DNA from: DASXUX01 sp036504595 | GTDB taxonomy: Bacteria; Planctomycetota; SZUA-567; H5-PLA8 | Reading direction: 5' to 3' | NCBI GenBank assembly: GCA_036504595.1 | Contig: DASXUX010000067.1 | Location: forward strand, 310,001-374,000 | DNA length: 64,000 bases | Shown: piece after piece, positions 42,881 to 51,480 of the stretch | Position numbering within the stretch: the first letter of the stretch is position 1 | Layout: each line of letters starts with the position of its first letter | Made by a program: the position numbers and the translations under genes | Notes under the pieces: model-generated | Seen by the model: the letters and a program-made list of their open reading frames with translations, nothing else | What the model was told of the DNA's origin: nothing | Database searches by the model: none

Positions 42881-42956
42881 AACCGCAAAGACACGAAGGC
42901 GCGAAGAACTGTTTTTTATATTAAGCTCTTCTTTGCGTCTTCGCGTCTTTGCGGTT
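42881..42956. repeat. Inverted CGCAAAGACG array, copy 2
   Basis: AACCGCAAAGACACGAAGGC... (42881-42908) mirrored by TTCTTTGCGTCTTCGCGTCT... (42929-42956), with an AT-rich loop containing TTTTTTATATTAA. Paralogue of 20158-20232. Confidence 0.85.
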
Positions 42957-42970
42957 CAAAATCGGCCCCC

Positions 42971-43011
42971 CTGCCGCCTGCTTCCCGCCTCCTGCCTCCC
43001 GATTTCTGCCC
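42971..43011. repeat. Heptad array (unit TGCCTCC/CGCCTCC)
   Basis: About five imperfect 7-bp units directly upstream of the pilB promoter. Confidence 0.6.
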
Positions 43012-43013
43012 AC

Positions 43014-43041
43014 TTGCACTAGACCGGTCGGGGCGTATAGT
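43014..43041 (+). promoter_or_regulatory. Sigma-70-like promoter for the pilB-pilT cluster
   Basis: TTGCAC, 16-bp spacer, TATAGT. A start near 43048 would give a leader of about 220 nt before the first pilB ATG. Confidence 0.6.
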
Positions 43042-43157
43042 GCACCTTGTAAAGGTGACGCAACCCACGCGCACACGGTTGTTCCAGATGGGGCAGGTTT
43101 CAAACGCCCAGCAAGGCGGCTGCAGGCGCCGGCCTGCAATTCGGCAAAAGTGGCACA

Positions 43158-43198
43158 CACGTGATGGAATCCGCCCTCTGGCGGAGTCTCCATACGTG
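43158..43198. promoter_or_regulatory. Hairpin in the pilB leader
   Basis: Stem pieces CACGT, GATGGA, TCCGCC pair with GGCGGA, TCCAT, ACGTG around the loop CTCT. It lies between the promoter and the ribosome site, so it could act in the RNA. Confidence 0.5.
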
Positions 43199-43269
43199 AC
43201 ACGCAGTTGTTCGCAGCGTCAAACGATGGCGCGAACATAACGCGGGACACCTCGAAAGGTGAGGACAGC

Positions 43270-44988
43270 ATGTCATCCGACGCACGGCGATTCCTTGGCG
43301 AAATCCTGATGGATATGGGCTGCGTTCAGCAGACGGACATCGATGCCGCGCTCGAACTGCAGATGAACGGCGAGAAGAAGAAGATCGGTGAGATTTTCAT
43401 CGATAAGGGCCTCGCCACCGCCAACGACATCACCAGCGCGCTCGCTGAGCAGTTCAACATGGAGATGGTTGACCTGCAAGGCCTTGACGTCGCCAAGAAC
43501 GTCATCGACATGGTGCCGCAGGAGCTCTGCCGCGAACACCATATCGTTCCGATCGATATGTTTGACGGAGTGCTGACCGTCGCCATCTCCGACCCGCTGG
43601 ACCTTGAGTCTCTCGAAAATATTCGCTTCGTCATCAATAATCAGGTCGAGCCCGTGCTGGCCACGCGCGAAGCCATCGACGCGGCCATCGAGAAGTACTA
43701 CGGCGGCGGCGACTCCTTAAAGGATCAAATCGTCAATCTCAGCCAGACGCATTTGAGCGACCTGGCCATCGTCGATACCGAAGGCATCAAGGAAGACGCC
43801 GAACGCATCACCGACGACGACGACGCGCCGGTCATCAAGCTCGTGACGCTGCTGATTACGCAAGCGGTGCAGAACCGGGCCAGCGACATCCACGTCGAAC
43901 CCATGATGGACCGGCTGCGGGTGCGGTACCGCATCGACGGCAACTGCTACGAAGTCGATTCGCCGCCCAAGCGCCTGCAGGGCTCCATCATCGCCCGCAT
44001 CAAGATCATGGCGCAGATGGACATGGCCGAAAAGCGCCGGCCGCAGGACGGAAAGATTCAGCTCAAGCTGCTCGGCCGCAACCTGGATTTGCGCGTTTCG
44101 ACGCTGCCGGCGTCGCACGGCGAGTCGGTGGTCATGCGTATTCTGGACAAGGCGTCCATCAGCTTCGGCCTGGACCAGCTCGGCTTCCATAACGATGATA
44201 TCAAGACCTTCCGCAATCTGATCAAGAAGCCCAACGGCGTCATTCTGATCACGGGTCCGACGGGTTCCGGAAAGACCACGACGCTGTACTCGGCGCTGAA
44301 CGAACTGAACAAGCCCGACCGCAAGATCATCACGGCGGAGAACCCCGTCGAGTACACGCTGTCGGGCATCAACCAGTGCCAGATCAACGTGGCCGCGGGA
44401 ATGACGTTCCAGAAGGCGCTCAGAGCCATGTTGCGGCAAGCGCCCAACATCATCCTGGTCGGCGAAATCCGCGACGGTGAAACGGCGCACATCGCCATCG
44501 AGGCCGCGCTGACGGGGCATTTGGTGTTCGCCACGCTGCACACGAACGACGCACCCAGCGCTTTGACGCGCTTGATCGATATGGGCATGGCGCCGTTCCT
44601 CGTGGCCAGCTCCGTGCAAGCCGTCCAGGCGCAGCGCTTGATCCGCACGCTGTGTCCGGACTGCAAGCAGCCGGATGTGATGGACCCGATCAAGCTGAAG
44701 TCGGTCGGTTTGCGCGAAGAGCAGTTCGCCAACAAGACGCTCTATAAGCCGGTCGGCTGTACGACGTGCCGGGAACGCGGGTTCAAAGGCCGCAAGGGCA
44801 TCTACGAGATCATGGTGCTCAACAGCCGTCTGCGCGAAATGGCGTTCCAGAAATCGACGACGGACTCGTTGCGTGAGCAGGCTCGCCGCGACGGAATGCA
44901 CACGCTGCTGGACGACGGCTTGCGCAAAGTGCTGGACGGTTGGACAACGCTGGAAGAGGTGCTGGCCGAGGCCAAACAGTACTCGTAA
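43270..44988 (+). CDS. PilB/GspE-type secretion ATPase (first copy)
   Basis: 572 aa from the ATG at 43270 (GGTGAGGA upstream). An N-terminal MshEN domain (about 5-150, RFLGEILMDMGCVQQTDIDA), often a c-di-GMP site, precedes the ATPase. Walker A is GPTGSGKTTTLYS near 326; Walker B is IILVGEIRDGET; the His box is HTNDAPSALTRLIDMG. A zinc module has CPDC and CTTC. It powers assembly of a type IV pilus or type II secretion pseudopilus at the inner membrane. Together with pilT and a second pilB-type gene it forms an ATPase-only cluster; no pilin, PilC or PilQ is present in the window. Confidence 0.93.
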   Translation: MSSDARRFLGEILMDMGCVQQTDIDAALELQMNGEKKKIGEIFIDKGLATANDITSALAEQFNMEMVDLQGLDVAKNVIDMVPQELCREHHIVPIDMFDGVLTVAISDPLDLESLENIRFVINNQVEPVLATREAIDAAIEKYYGGGDSLKDQIVNLSQTHLSDLAIVDTEGIKEDAERITDDDDAPVIKLVTLLITQAVQNRASDIHVEPMMDRLRVRYRIDGNCYEVDSPPKRLQGSIIARIKIMAQMDMAEKRRPQDGKIQLKLLGRNLDLRVSTLPASHGESVVMRILDKASISFGLDQLGFHNDDIKTFRNLIKKPNGVILITGPTGSGKTTTLYSALNELNKPDRKIITAENPVEYTLSGINQCQINVAAGMTFQKALRAMLRQAPNIILVGEIRDGETAHIAIEAALTGHLVFATLHTNDAPSALTRLIDMGMAPFLVASSVQAVQAQRLIRTLCPDCKQPDVMDPIKLKSVGLREEQFANKTLYKPVGCTTCRERGFKGRKGIYEIMVLNSRLREMAFQKSTTDSLREQARRDGMHTLLDDGLRKVLDGWTTLEEVLAEAKQYS

Positions 44989-44993
44989 ATTTG

Positions 44994-45102
44994 GTGGCAC
45001 GTTTGTGTTCGCGCCGTCTTTTTTGGCGCGAACTCAAGCGTGCAAGTTGTGCGAAACGAAGTACCGCACGCACGAGGCCGGCCGCTACTCACGTGCGTGC
45101 CA
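44994..45102. repeat. GTGGCACG hairpin element, copy B
   Basis: TGGCACGTTTGTG then TTCGCGCC-gtctttttt... -GGCGCGAA, then CTCAAGCGTGC; closed by ACGTGCGTGCCA at 45091-45102. It follows the pilB stop by five bases. Confidence 0.85.
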
Positions 45103-45129
45103 AAGTGATTCAGGAGAACACCGCTCACG

Positions 45130-46266
45130 ATGGATAACGCCAATATTCGTCCCAACGGAACGCCGGGGGGTGGCGGCGCGAAAGCCGACATCGCCCGCCT
45201 GCTGGATGCCGTGGTCAAGTACGACGCGTCCGACTTGCACTTGGCGGTCGGCCGTCCGCCCGCGGTCCGCATCCGTGGCGAATTGCGCAACTTGGGCACA
45301 ACGCCGCTCACGCCCGAAGACACGACGACGCTGATGAAGTCGATCACCCCCGAGCGCCATCAGCAGGCGTTGGGCGAAAACGGCGGCGCGGACTTCGGCT
45401 TCGCATTCGGCGACGTGGCTCGCTTCCGCGTCTCGGTTTTCAAGCAGAAGGGCGTCATCGGCATCGTCCTGCGCCTGATTCCAAACAAGCTCAAGTCGTT
45501 CGAACAGATCGGCCTGCCGAACGTGATGAAGGATGTGTGCCTGCGTCCGCGAGGCCTGGTGCTGGTGACCGGCCCGACGGGTTCCGGCAAGACCACGTCG
45601 CTGGCGACGATGATCGATTTCATCAACACTGAACGCGCCGACCACATCATCACGATCGAAGATCCGATCGAATACTACCACAAGCACAAGAAGTGCATGG
45701 TGACCCAGCGCGAACTGGGCGTGGACGTGCCGACGTTCGTCGAAGCCCTCAAACGCGCCCTGCGCCAGGATCCCGACGTGATCCTGGTCGGCGAAATGCG
45801 CGATCTGGATACGATTGCCACCGCAATCACCGCGGCCGAAACCGGCCACTTGGTGTTCGCCACGCTGCACACGACCGGTTCGGCCGAAACGATCAACCGC
45901 ATCGTGGATGCCTTCCCGACCAATCAGCAGGCTCAGATTCGCACGCAGCTTGCCGCCACGCTGATTGCGGTAATTTCTCAGACGCTGATTCCGACGGCGG
46001 ACGGCGGCGGACGCATTGCCGCGTTCGAGCTGATGTTTGTGAACGATCCGATCCGCGCGCTGATCCGCAAAGGCGAGACCTTCAAGATCAACTCGCACAT
46101 TCAGACCGCGGCCAAGGAAGGCATGATTCTGCTCGACGAATTCCTCTTCAATCTCTGGACGTCGCAGAGGATCACCTACACCGAGATGATGCGCCGCAGC
46201 CAGGAACCGGAAATGCTGGAAAAGAAGGTCCGCGAATACACCGAGATGCTGAAGCGCAAGCGGTAA
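45130..46266 (+). CDS. pilT: PilT-type pilus retraction ATPase
   Basis: 378 aa (PilT usually 340-380). It drives pilus disassembly. A PAS-like N-terminal domain (IARLLDAVVKYDASDLHLAV, PAVRIRGEL) leads into Walker A GPTGSGKTTSLATMI near 148. Walker B is VILVGEMRDLDTI, the His box ATLHTTGSAETINRIVD, and the PilT-specific C-terminal signature appears as DPIRALIRKGE (usual AIRNLIREGK). The ATG at 45130 follows AGGAG by about ten bases. It sits between the two pilB-type genes. Confidence 0.94.
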   Translation: MDNANIRPNGTPGGGGAKADIARLLDAVVKYDASDLHLAVGRPPAVRIRGELRNLGTTPLTPEDTTTLMKSITPERHQQALGENGGADFGFAFGDVARFRVSVFKQKGVIGIVLRLIPNKLKSFEQIGLPNVMKDVCLRPRGLVLVTGPTGSGKTTSLATMIDFINTERADHIITIEDPIEYYHKHKKCMVTQRELGVDVPTFVEALKRALRQDPDVILVGEMRDLDTIATAITAAETGHLVFATLHTTGSAETINRIVDAFPTNQQAQIRTQLAATLIAVISQTLIPTADGGGRIAAFELMFVNDPIRALIRKGETFKINSHIQTAAKEGMILLDEFLFNLWTSQRITYTEMMRRSQEPEMLEKKVREYTEMLKRKR

Positions 46267-46267
46267 T

Positions 46268-46357
46268 TGTAGCGCCGGCGTCCCGCCGGCAGGGCACGAA
46301 GGCAGGCTGGATGCCTGCGGTACGGAACGGAGGCCGGCGAGACGCCGGCGGTACGAT
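46268..46357. repeat. REP-like palindromes between pilT and pilB2
   Basis: GTAGCGCCGGCGTCCCGCCGGC-like at the left and GGCCGGCGAGACGCCGGCGGTAC at the right, in inverted orientation, with CAGGCTGGATGCCTG between. Confidence 0.75.
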
Positions 46358-46371
46358 CCGAGGAGGACTGG

Positions 46372-48126
46372 ATGGCCGAAGGGATCGGAGCCAAAGGGCG
46401 CGAGGAAGAGCCGCAGGACGAGCCAGTCCATAAGCTGATTGGCCAGATCCTCATCGAGCTGGGTGTGCTCGACGAGGAGAAGGTGCAGCAAGCCCTTCAG
46501 GTCCAGCATGAAAAAGGCGGCGCCCTCGGCCAGATCCTCATCGAGCTGGGCGCCATCACCGCGGAAGACCTGCTCCAGGCGCTGGCGATCCAGCACGGAA
46601 TGCAGATCGTCGATCTCACGCAGATCAAGGTGAAGACTGAGGCCGTGAAGATGGTCTCTGTCGAAATGGCGCAAATCTACCGGATCATGCCGATCAGCCT
46701 GGATAGCGGCGTGCTGACGGTCGCCATGGCCGACCCGCAGAACGTCAACGCCCTCGACGACCTGCGCTTCATGCTCAACTGCGAAATCCAGGGCGTGGTC
46801 GCCACGGAAGAGCAGATCAACAAGGCGATCAACGACCACTATAGCGCGCAAAAAGACTCGATGAAGGAACTCCTCGACAGCATGACCGGCGAGGAGATGC
46901 AGGTGCTGGCGCAGAGCAGCGACAACTTCGATCCCAAGAACATCGAGCAGCAGGTTAACGCGCCGCCGGTCGTGAAGTTCCTCAATCTGGTGCTGCTGAC
47001 CGCCATCCGCGATCAGGCCTCCGACATCCATTTCGAACCCTTCGAGCACGAATTCAAGATCCGCTACCGCATTGACGGCACGCTGCTGGAAATCCCGCCG
47101 CCCCCGCGCGCTCTGGCCCTGGCGTTGTGCAGCCGCATCAAGGTCATGGCGAACATGGACATCGCCGAACGGCGCGTGCCGCAGGACAACCGCATCGAAC
47201 TGAACGTGGCCGGCAACCCGATCGACTTGCGCGTCTCCACGCTGCCGACGTATTTCGGCGAATCGGTTTGTATGCGCGTTCTGGACCGAAACGTCGTCGC
47301 TCTGGACCTGGAACGTCTGGGCATGCGCGACGAAGAGCTGCAGTTCTTCCGCACCTGCGTCGAACAGCCCAACGGCATCTGCCTGGTCACCGGCCCGACC
47401 GGTTCGGGCAAGACCACGACGCTCTACGCGGCGCTCAACGAAGCCAACACCCCCGACGTCAAAATCATCACCACCGAAGACCCGGTTGAATACGACCTGG
47501 ACGGCATCATCCAGGTTCCGATCCGATCCGACATCGGCGTGACGTACGCGGCCTGTCTGCGTTCCATCTTGCGTCAAGACCCGGACAAGATCCTGGTCGG
47601 CGAAATCCGCGACTTGGAAACGGCTGAAATCGCCGTCGAAGCCTCGCTGACCGGCCACTTGGTATTCAGCACTCTGCACACCAACGACGCGCCCTCCACG
47701 ATCACGCGACTTCTGGACATGGGCGTCGAACCCTTCCTCGTCGCCGCGACCTTGTACGCAGTGGTGGGGCAGCGACTGGTGCGCACGATCTGCCTGAAGT
47801 GCAAAGACACCTACACGCCTACCGAAGAGGCGCTCATGGAAATCGGCCTGCGCCCCGAGGATGTCGAGGGCAAGCAGTTCTTCTTCGGGCGGCGCTGCGA
47901 TCATTGCAACAAGACCGGCTATCGCGGGCGAAACGCGATCTACGAAATCATGAAGGTCGATACGAAGCTGCGCGAACTGGTCATGGGCTCCAAGTCCACC
48001 GAAGTCATTCGTGCCGAAGCGATGGCCTCCGGCATGCGCACCCTGCGCGAAGCCGGCATCCTGAAAGTCTTCGACGGCGTGACCACGATCGAAGAGATCG
48101 TGCGCGAAACGCTGGCCTTCGAGTAG
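46372..48126 (+). CDS. PilB/GspE-type secretion ATPase (second copy)
   Basis: 584 aa behind a GGAGG site. It has the same layout as the first: acidic N-terminus, MshEN-like domain (about 20-160, LIGQILIELGVLDEEKVQQA), Walker A GPTGSGKTTTLYAAL near 341, ILVGEIRDLETAE, and HTNDAPSTITRLLDMG. The zinc module is CLKC and CDHC. It has clearly diverged from the first pilB, so the two may serve separate machines, for instance a pilus and a type II-like pseudopilus, or form a mixed motor. Confidence 0.93.
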   Translation: MAEGIGAKGREEEPQDEPVHKLIGQILIELGVLDEEKVQQALQVQHEKGGALGQILIELGAITAEDLLQALAIQHGMQIVDLTQIKVKTEAVKMVSVEMAQIYRIMPISLDSGVLTVAMADPQNVNALDDLRFMLNCEIQGVVATEEQINKAINDHYSAQKDSMKELLDSMTGEEMQVLAQSSDNFDPKNIEQQVNAPPVVKFLNLVLLTAIRDQASDIHFEPFEHEFKIRYRIDGTLLEIPPPPRALALALCSRIKVMANMDIAERRVPQDNRIELNVAGNPIDLRVSTLPTYFGESVCMRVLDRNVVALDLERLGMRDEELQFFRTCVEQPNGICLVTGPTGSGKTTTLYAALNEANTPDVKIITTEDPVEYDLDGIIQVPIRSDIGVTYAACLRSILRQDPDKILVGEIRDLETAEIAVEASLTGHLVFSTLHTNDAPSTITRLLDMGVEPFLVAATLYAVVGQRLVRTICLKCKDTYTPTEEALMEIGLRPEDVEGKQFFFGRRCDHCNKTGYRGRNAIYEIMKVDTKLRELVMGSKSTEVIRAEAMASGMRTLREAGILKVFDGVTTIEEIVRETLAFE

Positions 48127-48129
48127 TTC

Positions 48130-48215
48130 GTAGTGCGGGCGTCTCGCCCGCTTCCCCGTGCCGTTCCCCTCTCCCCCGCGAGGGTAGCGCCGGCCTCCGT
48201 GCCGGCCGTCAGGGA
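48130..48215. repeat. REP-like palindromes plus partial CCCCTCTCCC element
   Basis: GTAGTGCGGGCGTCTCGCCC-GC (48130 on), then CCCCTCTCCCCCGCGAGGG, then GTAGCGCCGGCCTCCGTGCC (48185 on). Fills the gap between pilB2 and hicA. Confidence 0.75.
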
Positions 48216-48229
48216 AGGGGGGCACTCGG

Positions 48230-48427
48230 TCACCCCAATTCGCCGGGAAGTGGAACCCCCAAGTCTTTGCAGACGGCGCGAGCCAGCGGGTTCTTGATCT
48301 CCCGATGCCGCGGCAGCGCGGATGTAGCGCGGCTGGCTGGGTTGACGAGGAATGAGTGTTTTGCGCCTTCGCGAGCGATGTAGCAGCCGTGCTGATTCAA
48401 ATGCCGCAGCAGGTCGCGGCGTTTCAT
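48230..48427 (-). CDS. hicA: HicA-type mRNA interferase toxin
   Basis: 65 aa. The dsRBD-like fold pattern MKRRDLLRHLNQHGCYIARE is followed by GAKHSFLVNP, with the catalytic His, and LPRHREIKN. HicA cleaves mRNA in the cytoplasm until bound by HicB. The ATG overlaps the hicB stop as ATGA. It lies convergent to pilB2. Orientation is antitoxin first, toxin second. Confidence 0.9.
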   Translation of the reverse strand: MKRRDLLRHLNQHGCYIAREGAKHSFLVNPASRATSALPRHREIKNPLARAVCKDLGVPLPGELG

Positions 48428-48648
48428 GATGCCAGCTCGACGATCAACTCTTCCTGGACGGCATTTGGTCCGGCTTCCTTAGCCGCCAGTTCGCGATTCA
48501 ACTCAAGAATGCCGAGCAGCGCCTCTTTCAGGTTCGCGCGCACTTCCTTCTTGGTTTTGCCCTGCGTGTTGACGCCTGGAATTTCCGCGACGCGCCCGAT
48601 CCACCATCCTTCGCACTTGTAGAAGACGGCTGTATAGTTGGCCTTCAT
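48424..48648 (-). CDS. hicB: HicB-type antitoxin
   Basis: 74 aa from the ATG at 48648 (AGGAG eight bases before). MKANYTAVFYKCEGWWIGRV and EIPGVNTQGKTKKEVRANLK are typical of the HicB partial RNase H-like fold. The short C-terminus has no separate helix-turn-helix or ribbon-helix-helix domain, so autorepression is uncertain. It overlaps hicA by four bases. Confidence 0.9.
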   Translation of the reverse strand: MKANYTAVFYKCEGWWIGRVAEIPGVNTQGKTKKEVRANLKEALLGILELNRELAAKEAGPNAVQEELIVELAS

Positions 48649-48747
48649 GGAGCAGACTCCTGATCCGTCGTTGAAGTATACGCGATACGGCTGCCGTTGG
48701 TCAACTCGCGCGGTTTCGAGCGCCGGATGCGCCATTCGTTCTAGAGA

Positions 48748-50406
48748 TCACGGCGCCTTCGGCGTTTCGGTCAGCGAATCCAGCGCGAAACTCGCGAAGA
48801 CGATCGCTTGATAAGGGTTGGCGGCAGCGCCTTCATACAGGCACGCGATCTGTCCGTTAGCCAGCACGGCCAGGTCGGAATAGGCGCTGGGGCCGGCGTA
48901 CAGGACTCGCGAGAGGGGCCACGTGCGGCCTTCGTCGAAGCTCGCGCGCACGGTCATGTTGATGCGCCCGCTTTGGCTGGCGGGATTGCTAAAAAGAAGG
49001 ACGCTGCGCTGGCCGGCAGGGACGCCGGCGCCACCGGCTGCAAAGCTGTAGCGTTCAATGGCCGCCTGACAGATCGGTTCGATGAGTGCGCTGTCGAAGC
49101 GCTGGTCTTTCCAGGTCACGCCGCCGTCTTCGCTGATCGCCACCTGCCGGTTCTTCTTCGAGCGTTCGTAGTTGCGCATGTTCAGCATCAACGAGCCGCC
49201 GGTCAATTCGACGACTTCGCATTCGTTGACCTTCGCGTCCGGCGTCGAACCGCCGAGCTTCCAACTCGCGCCATGATCCTCGGAGTAGATCACGTGCGAG
49301 AAGTAACGCTTCGATTCGGCTTCGATGTGGTCGCATGGAATGACCAGCCGGCCTTTATGCGGACCCTGCTCAATCTGGATGCCGCTGCCGGGGCCCGTTG
49401 CGTACCACGTCCAGTCAGCTTTCTTCACGTCCGCCGTGATTTCCTTCGGCGCACTCCACGTCGAGCCGTCGTCAGCGGACTGCAACACGAAAACGCGGCG
49501 CGTGTCCTTGCTCTTCTTGGCGATGATCATTCCTTCGTGATCGTCGCCGCGGTTCCATGTCGTCAGCAGCCAGATCGTGCCGGTGCCGCGATCGACCACG
49601 ACGCATGGGTTGCCGCAGGTGTTCTCGGCGTCGTCCCAGAGGACCTGTTGAGCGCCCCACGTCTTTCCGTTGTCGGTCGAGCGTTTCAGCACCAGATCGA
49701 TGTTCCCGCTGTCGCCGCCGCCACTTTTTCGCCCTTCGCAAAACGCCAGAACTGTGCCTTTCGCGCTGACAGCGAGCGCCGGAATGCGGTAGGTGTTGTA
49801 GCCGTCCTGGTTTCCCACAAAGATGGCCTCGCCCAACGGCTTCGCCGGCGGTTGCGGAGTGACCAGGTCGCCTTGAAGTTCGAAGCGTTCGAGCGTCATT
49901 TTATTTCGCCACGGACGGAAGCCGATGTTTTCGGCCGTTCCATTCCATTTCTCCAATCGGTGGATCTCGCGTTCGTTGATCAGGAATCGGGTGAGCTCTT
50001 TTTCGCGAAGCACCTCAAAGGTGAAGAACTCATTTTCTTTCAGGACATCGCCAACCGCGCCGAGCATGCGCGTTTGGCCGCCGAAGAGCGGACCTTCGAC
50101 AAAGAACTTATTCCCGCGCGCGTCAAATCCGATGTGGCTCTCGTTCATGACGAAGGACGCAGCGGTGCCGTCGAGCCGTTCGAGTTTCAACCGCGCTGAG
50201 ACACGAAAATCCCCGGCTGCGATGTTCTTGGCAGCATACAGGAATCGGTCCGTTCCCGCGGCTGCAAGCCCGCCGTCGCCTTGATCCCAAGCGGCGCCCG
50301 CGTAACGCACGGCGAGCGGCTTGCCGTCTTGCACGACAGTCAGCTTCTCCGCTGCGGCGCAGAGCCCGCATGCGACAAGGACCGCACCCAACACGATTCT
50401 TTTCAT
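48748..50406 (-). CDS. Secreted sialidase (BNR/Asp-box family)
   Basis: 552 aa from the ATG at 50406. The signal peptide is MKRIVLGAVLVACGLCAAA. An N-terminal beta-sandwich of about 170 residues precedes the six-bladed propeller, which opens with the YRIP variant of FRIP and AFCEGRKSGGGDSG. Asp boxes are STDNGKTW, SADDGSTW, SEDHGASW, SEDGGVTW and SFDEGRTW. Such enzymes release sialic acids from glycans outside the cell, as in GH33. A REP at 49011-49032 encodes GGAGVPAG within a blade. Heptad array 12 overlaps the upstream region. Confidence 0.9.
   Translation of the reverse strand: MKRIVLGAVLVACGLCAAAEKLTVVQDGKPLAVRYAGAAWDQGDGGLAAAGTDRFLYAAKNIAAGDFRVSARLKLERLDGTAASFVMNESHIGFDARGNKFFVEGPLFGGQTRMLGAVGDVLKENEFFTFEVLREKELTRFLINEREIHRLEKWNGTAENIGFRPWRNKMTLERFELQGDLVTPQPPAKPLGEAIFVGNQDGYNTYRIPALAVSAKGTVLAFCEGRKSGGGDSGNIDLVLKRSTDNGKTWGAQQVLWDDAENTCGNPCVVVDRGTGTIWLLTTWNRGDDHEGMIIAKKSKDTRRVFVLQSADDGSTWSAPKEITADVKKADWTWYATGPGSGIQIEQGPHKGRLVIPCDHIEAESKRYFSHVIYSEDHGASWKLGGSTPDAKVNECEVVELTGGSLMLNMRNYERSKKNRQVAISEDGGVTWKDQRFDSALIEPICQAAIERYSFAAGGAGVPAGQRSVLLFSNPASQSGRINMTVRASFDEGRTWPLSRVLYAGPSAYSDLAVLANGQIACLYEGAAANPYQAIVFASFALDSLTETPKAP
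49011..49032. repeat. REP-like palindrome inside sialidase gene
   Basis: GCCGGCAGGGACGCCGGC core, in frame. Confidence 0.65.
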
Positions 50407-50409
50407 CGG

Positions 50410-50460
50410 CTCACTTACCAAGTACCATTCGCCAAGTACCAATTACCAAGTCACCAAGCG
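50410..50460. repeat. Heptad array 12 (unit CCAAGTA)
   Basis: About six imperfect CCAAGTA/CCAATTA/CCAAGTC units immediately upstream of the sialidase gene. Confidence 0.75.
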
Positions 50461-50576
50461 CCCACCTTAACTTGACCCCCGCCGCGAAGGAACATACAAT
50501 TTGAATGATTTCGCAGCACCGGGTCACGGGCATTCGGTGTGCGTGACCTGACCTGCGGGAAGGTCTTTGCCCGAAG

Positions 50577-51182
50577 ATGGACGCTGCGGTCCTGTCAGAG
50601 AAGGTGCTCGTTCTAAACCGCTCGTGGGTTGCGGTCAACGTGGCCACGGTGCGTAGGGCGCTGTTGCTTGTCATTCAAGACGCCGCCCGAATCGTATCCC
50701 CCGAAGATTACTCGACTTACGATTTTGAGGGGTGGGTGGAGGCCAGTCAGGCGGCCAAAGAAGGCCGGCGCATCCATTCCGCCAGTTTCTCCTTCCGCGT
50801 CCCCGAAGTCATTGTGCTGACCGTCTTCAACGGGCGTTTCAGCAAGGAAGTCCGCTTCTCACGCCGAAACATTTTTGAACGAGATGAAAACACCTGCCAG
50901 TACTGCGGCCGCAAGTTCGACCGCGGCGAGTTGACTCTTGACCACGTCACGCCGCGCAGCCGCGGCGGCACCAGCACGTGGGCCAACATCGTCCTGGCCT
51001 GTCTGAAATGCAACATGCGCAAAGGCAGCCATCTCCCCAACGAACTGGGCATGAGGCTGCTGCGCAAACCCGTCAAGCCGCAATGGGCCACGCGAGTCGG
51101 CGTGAAGATCGGCCGCGTGCTCAAACCGTCCTGGGAGCGCTTCCTGGAAGAGGCGTACTGGGAAGTCGAACTACGCGAGTGA
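50577..51182 (+). CDS. HNH endonuclease
   Basis: 201 aa. The C-terminal half has the zinc-stabilised HNH motif: CQYCGRKF, then LTLDHVTPRSRGG with the catalytic His, then WANIVLACLKCNMRKG. The N-terminal half (VLVLNRSWVAVNVATVRRAL, then ARIVSPEDYSTYDFEGW) is typical of a widespread stand-alone family of HNH proteins in Planctomycetes and other phyla. Their biological role is not established; DNA processing or repair is possible. A GGAAGG-like site precedes the ATG. No phage or restriction genes are adjacent. Confidence 0.9.
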   Translation: MDAAVLSEKVLVLNRSWVAVNVATVRRALLLVIQDAARIVSPEDYSTYDFEGWVEASQAAKEGRRIHSASFSFRVPEVIVLTVFNGRFSKEVRFSRRNIFERDENTCQYCGRKFDRGELTLDHVTPRSRGGTSTWANIVLACLKCNMRKGSHLPNELGMRLLRKPVKPQWATRVGVKIGRVLKPSWERFLEEAYWEVELRE

Positions 51183-51190
51183 GTAACGAC

Positions 51191-51299
51191 AGGGTTCGGG
51201 GGTCAGGGTTCAGGGTCCAGGGTGTGGATGCGACCTTGGGACAAATGACCCTCACTTTCATCCGCACCCTGACCCCTGAACCCTAGCCCCCGAACCCTT
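51191..51299. repeat. Heptad array 13, inverted pair (unit GGGTTCA/GGGTCAG)
   Basis: Left arm 51191-51223 (AGGGTTCGGGGGTCAGGGTT onward), spacer about 41 bp, right arm 51265-51299 (the complement, ending CCCCCGAACCCTT). Both arms keep the 7-bp period. Confidence 0.9.
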
Positions 51300-51460
51300 T
51301 TCTTTCCGTCTGGCCGCAGAAATGCCATGCTTTCAGGTGCGCCGCATGAATGCGGTGTTGCTTAGGGGGTTGGAGCGGAGTTTTGAAGCGAGACTGCCCA
51401 AAAATTTTATTCGCTGGATTTTTGGTGCAAAAGCGTTAAACATCGCTTCCTGCTCTTTCC

Positions 51461-51480
51461 AAAAAGCACATGTGAGTGCA
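51461..51480. promoter_or_regulatory. Isolated CACATGTG site resembling the 28.7-28.9 kb repeat
   Basis: AAAAAGCACATGTGAGTGCA shares the A-run and CACATGTG core with the four-copy repeat. It lies about 145 bases upstream of a secreted protein gene. Confidence 0.3.

Larger units (their letters stand above)
42806..43269. other. Divergent intergenic region and pilB leader
   Basis: About 460 bp. It holds an inverted CGCAAAGACG array, a 7-bp-period run, a sigma-70-like promoter and a leader hairpin, each listed separately. Confidence 0.6.

Noticed and set aside
45085..48225. 1046-codon minus-strand frame opposite pilT and pilB2
   Set aside because: Spans two well-supported ATPase genes and the gap between them; no start signal or domain.
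48424..48735. Longer HicB from 48735
   Set aside because: The additional 29 residues do not resemble HicB and the ATG at 48648 has AGGAG at eight bases.
51191..51299. Telomere-like GGGTTCA repeats suggesting a linear chromosome end
   Set aside because: The arrays are internal, short, flanked by ordinary genes, and one of many 7-bp arrays with other units.
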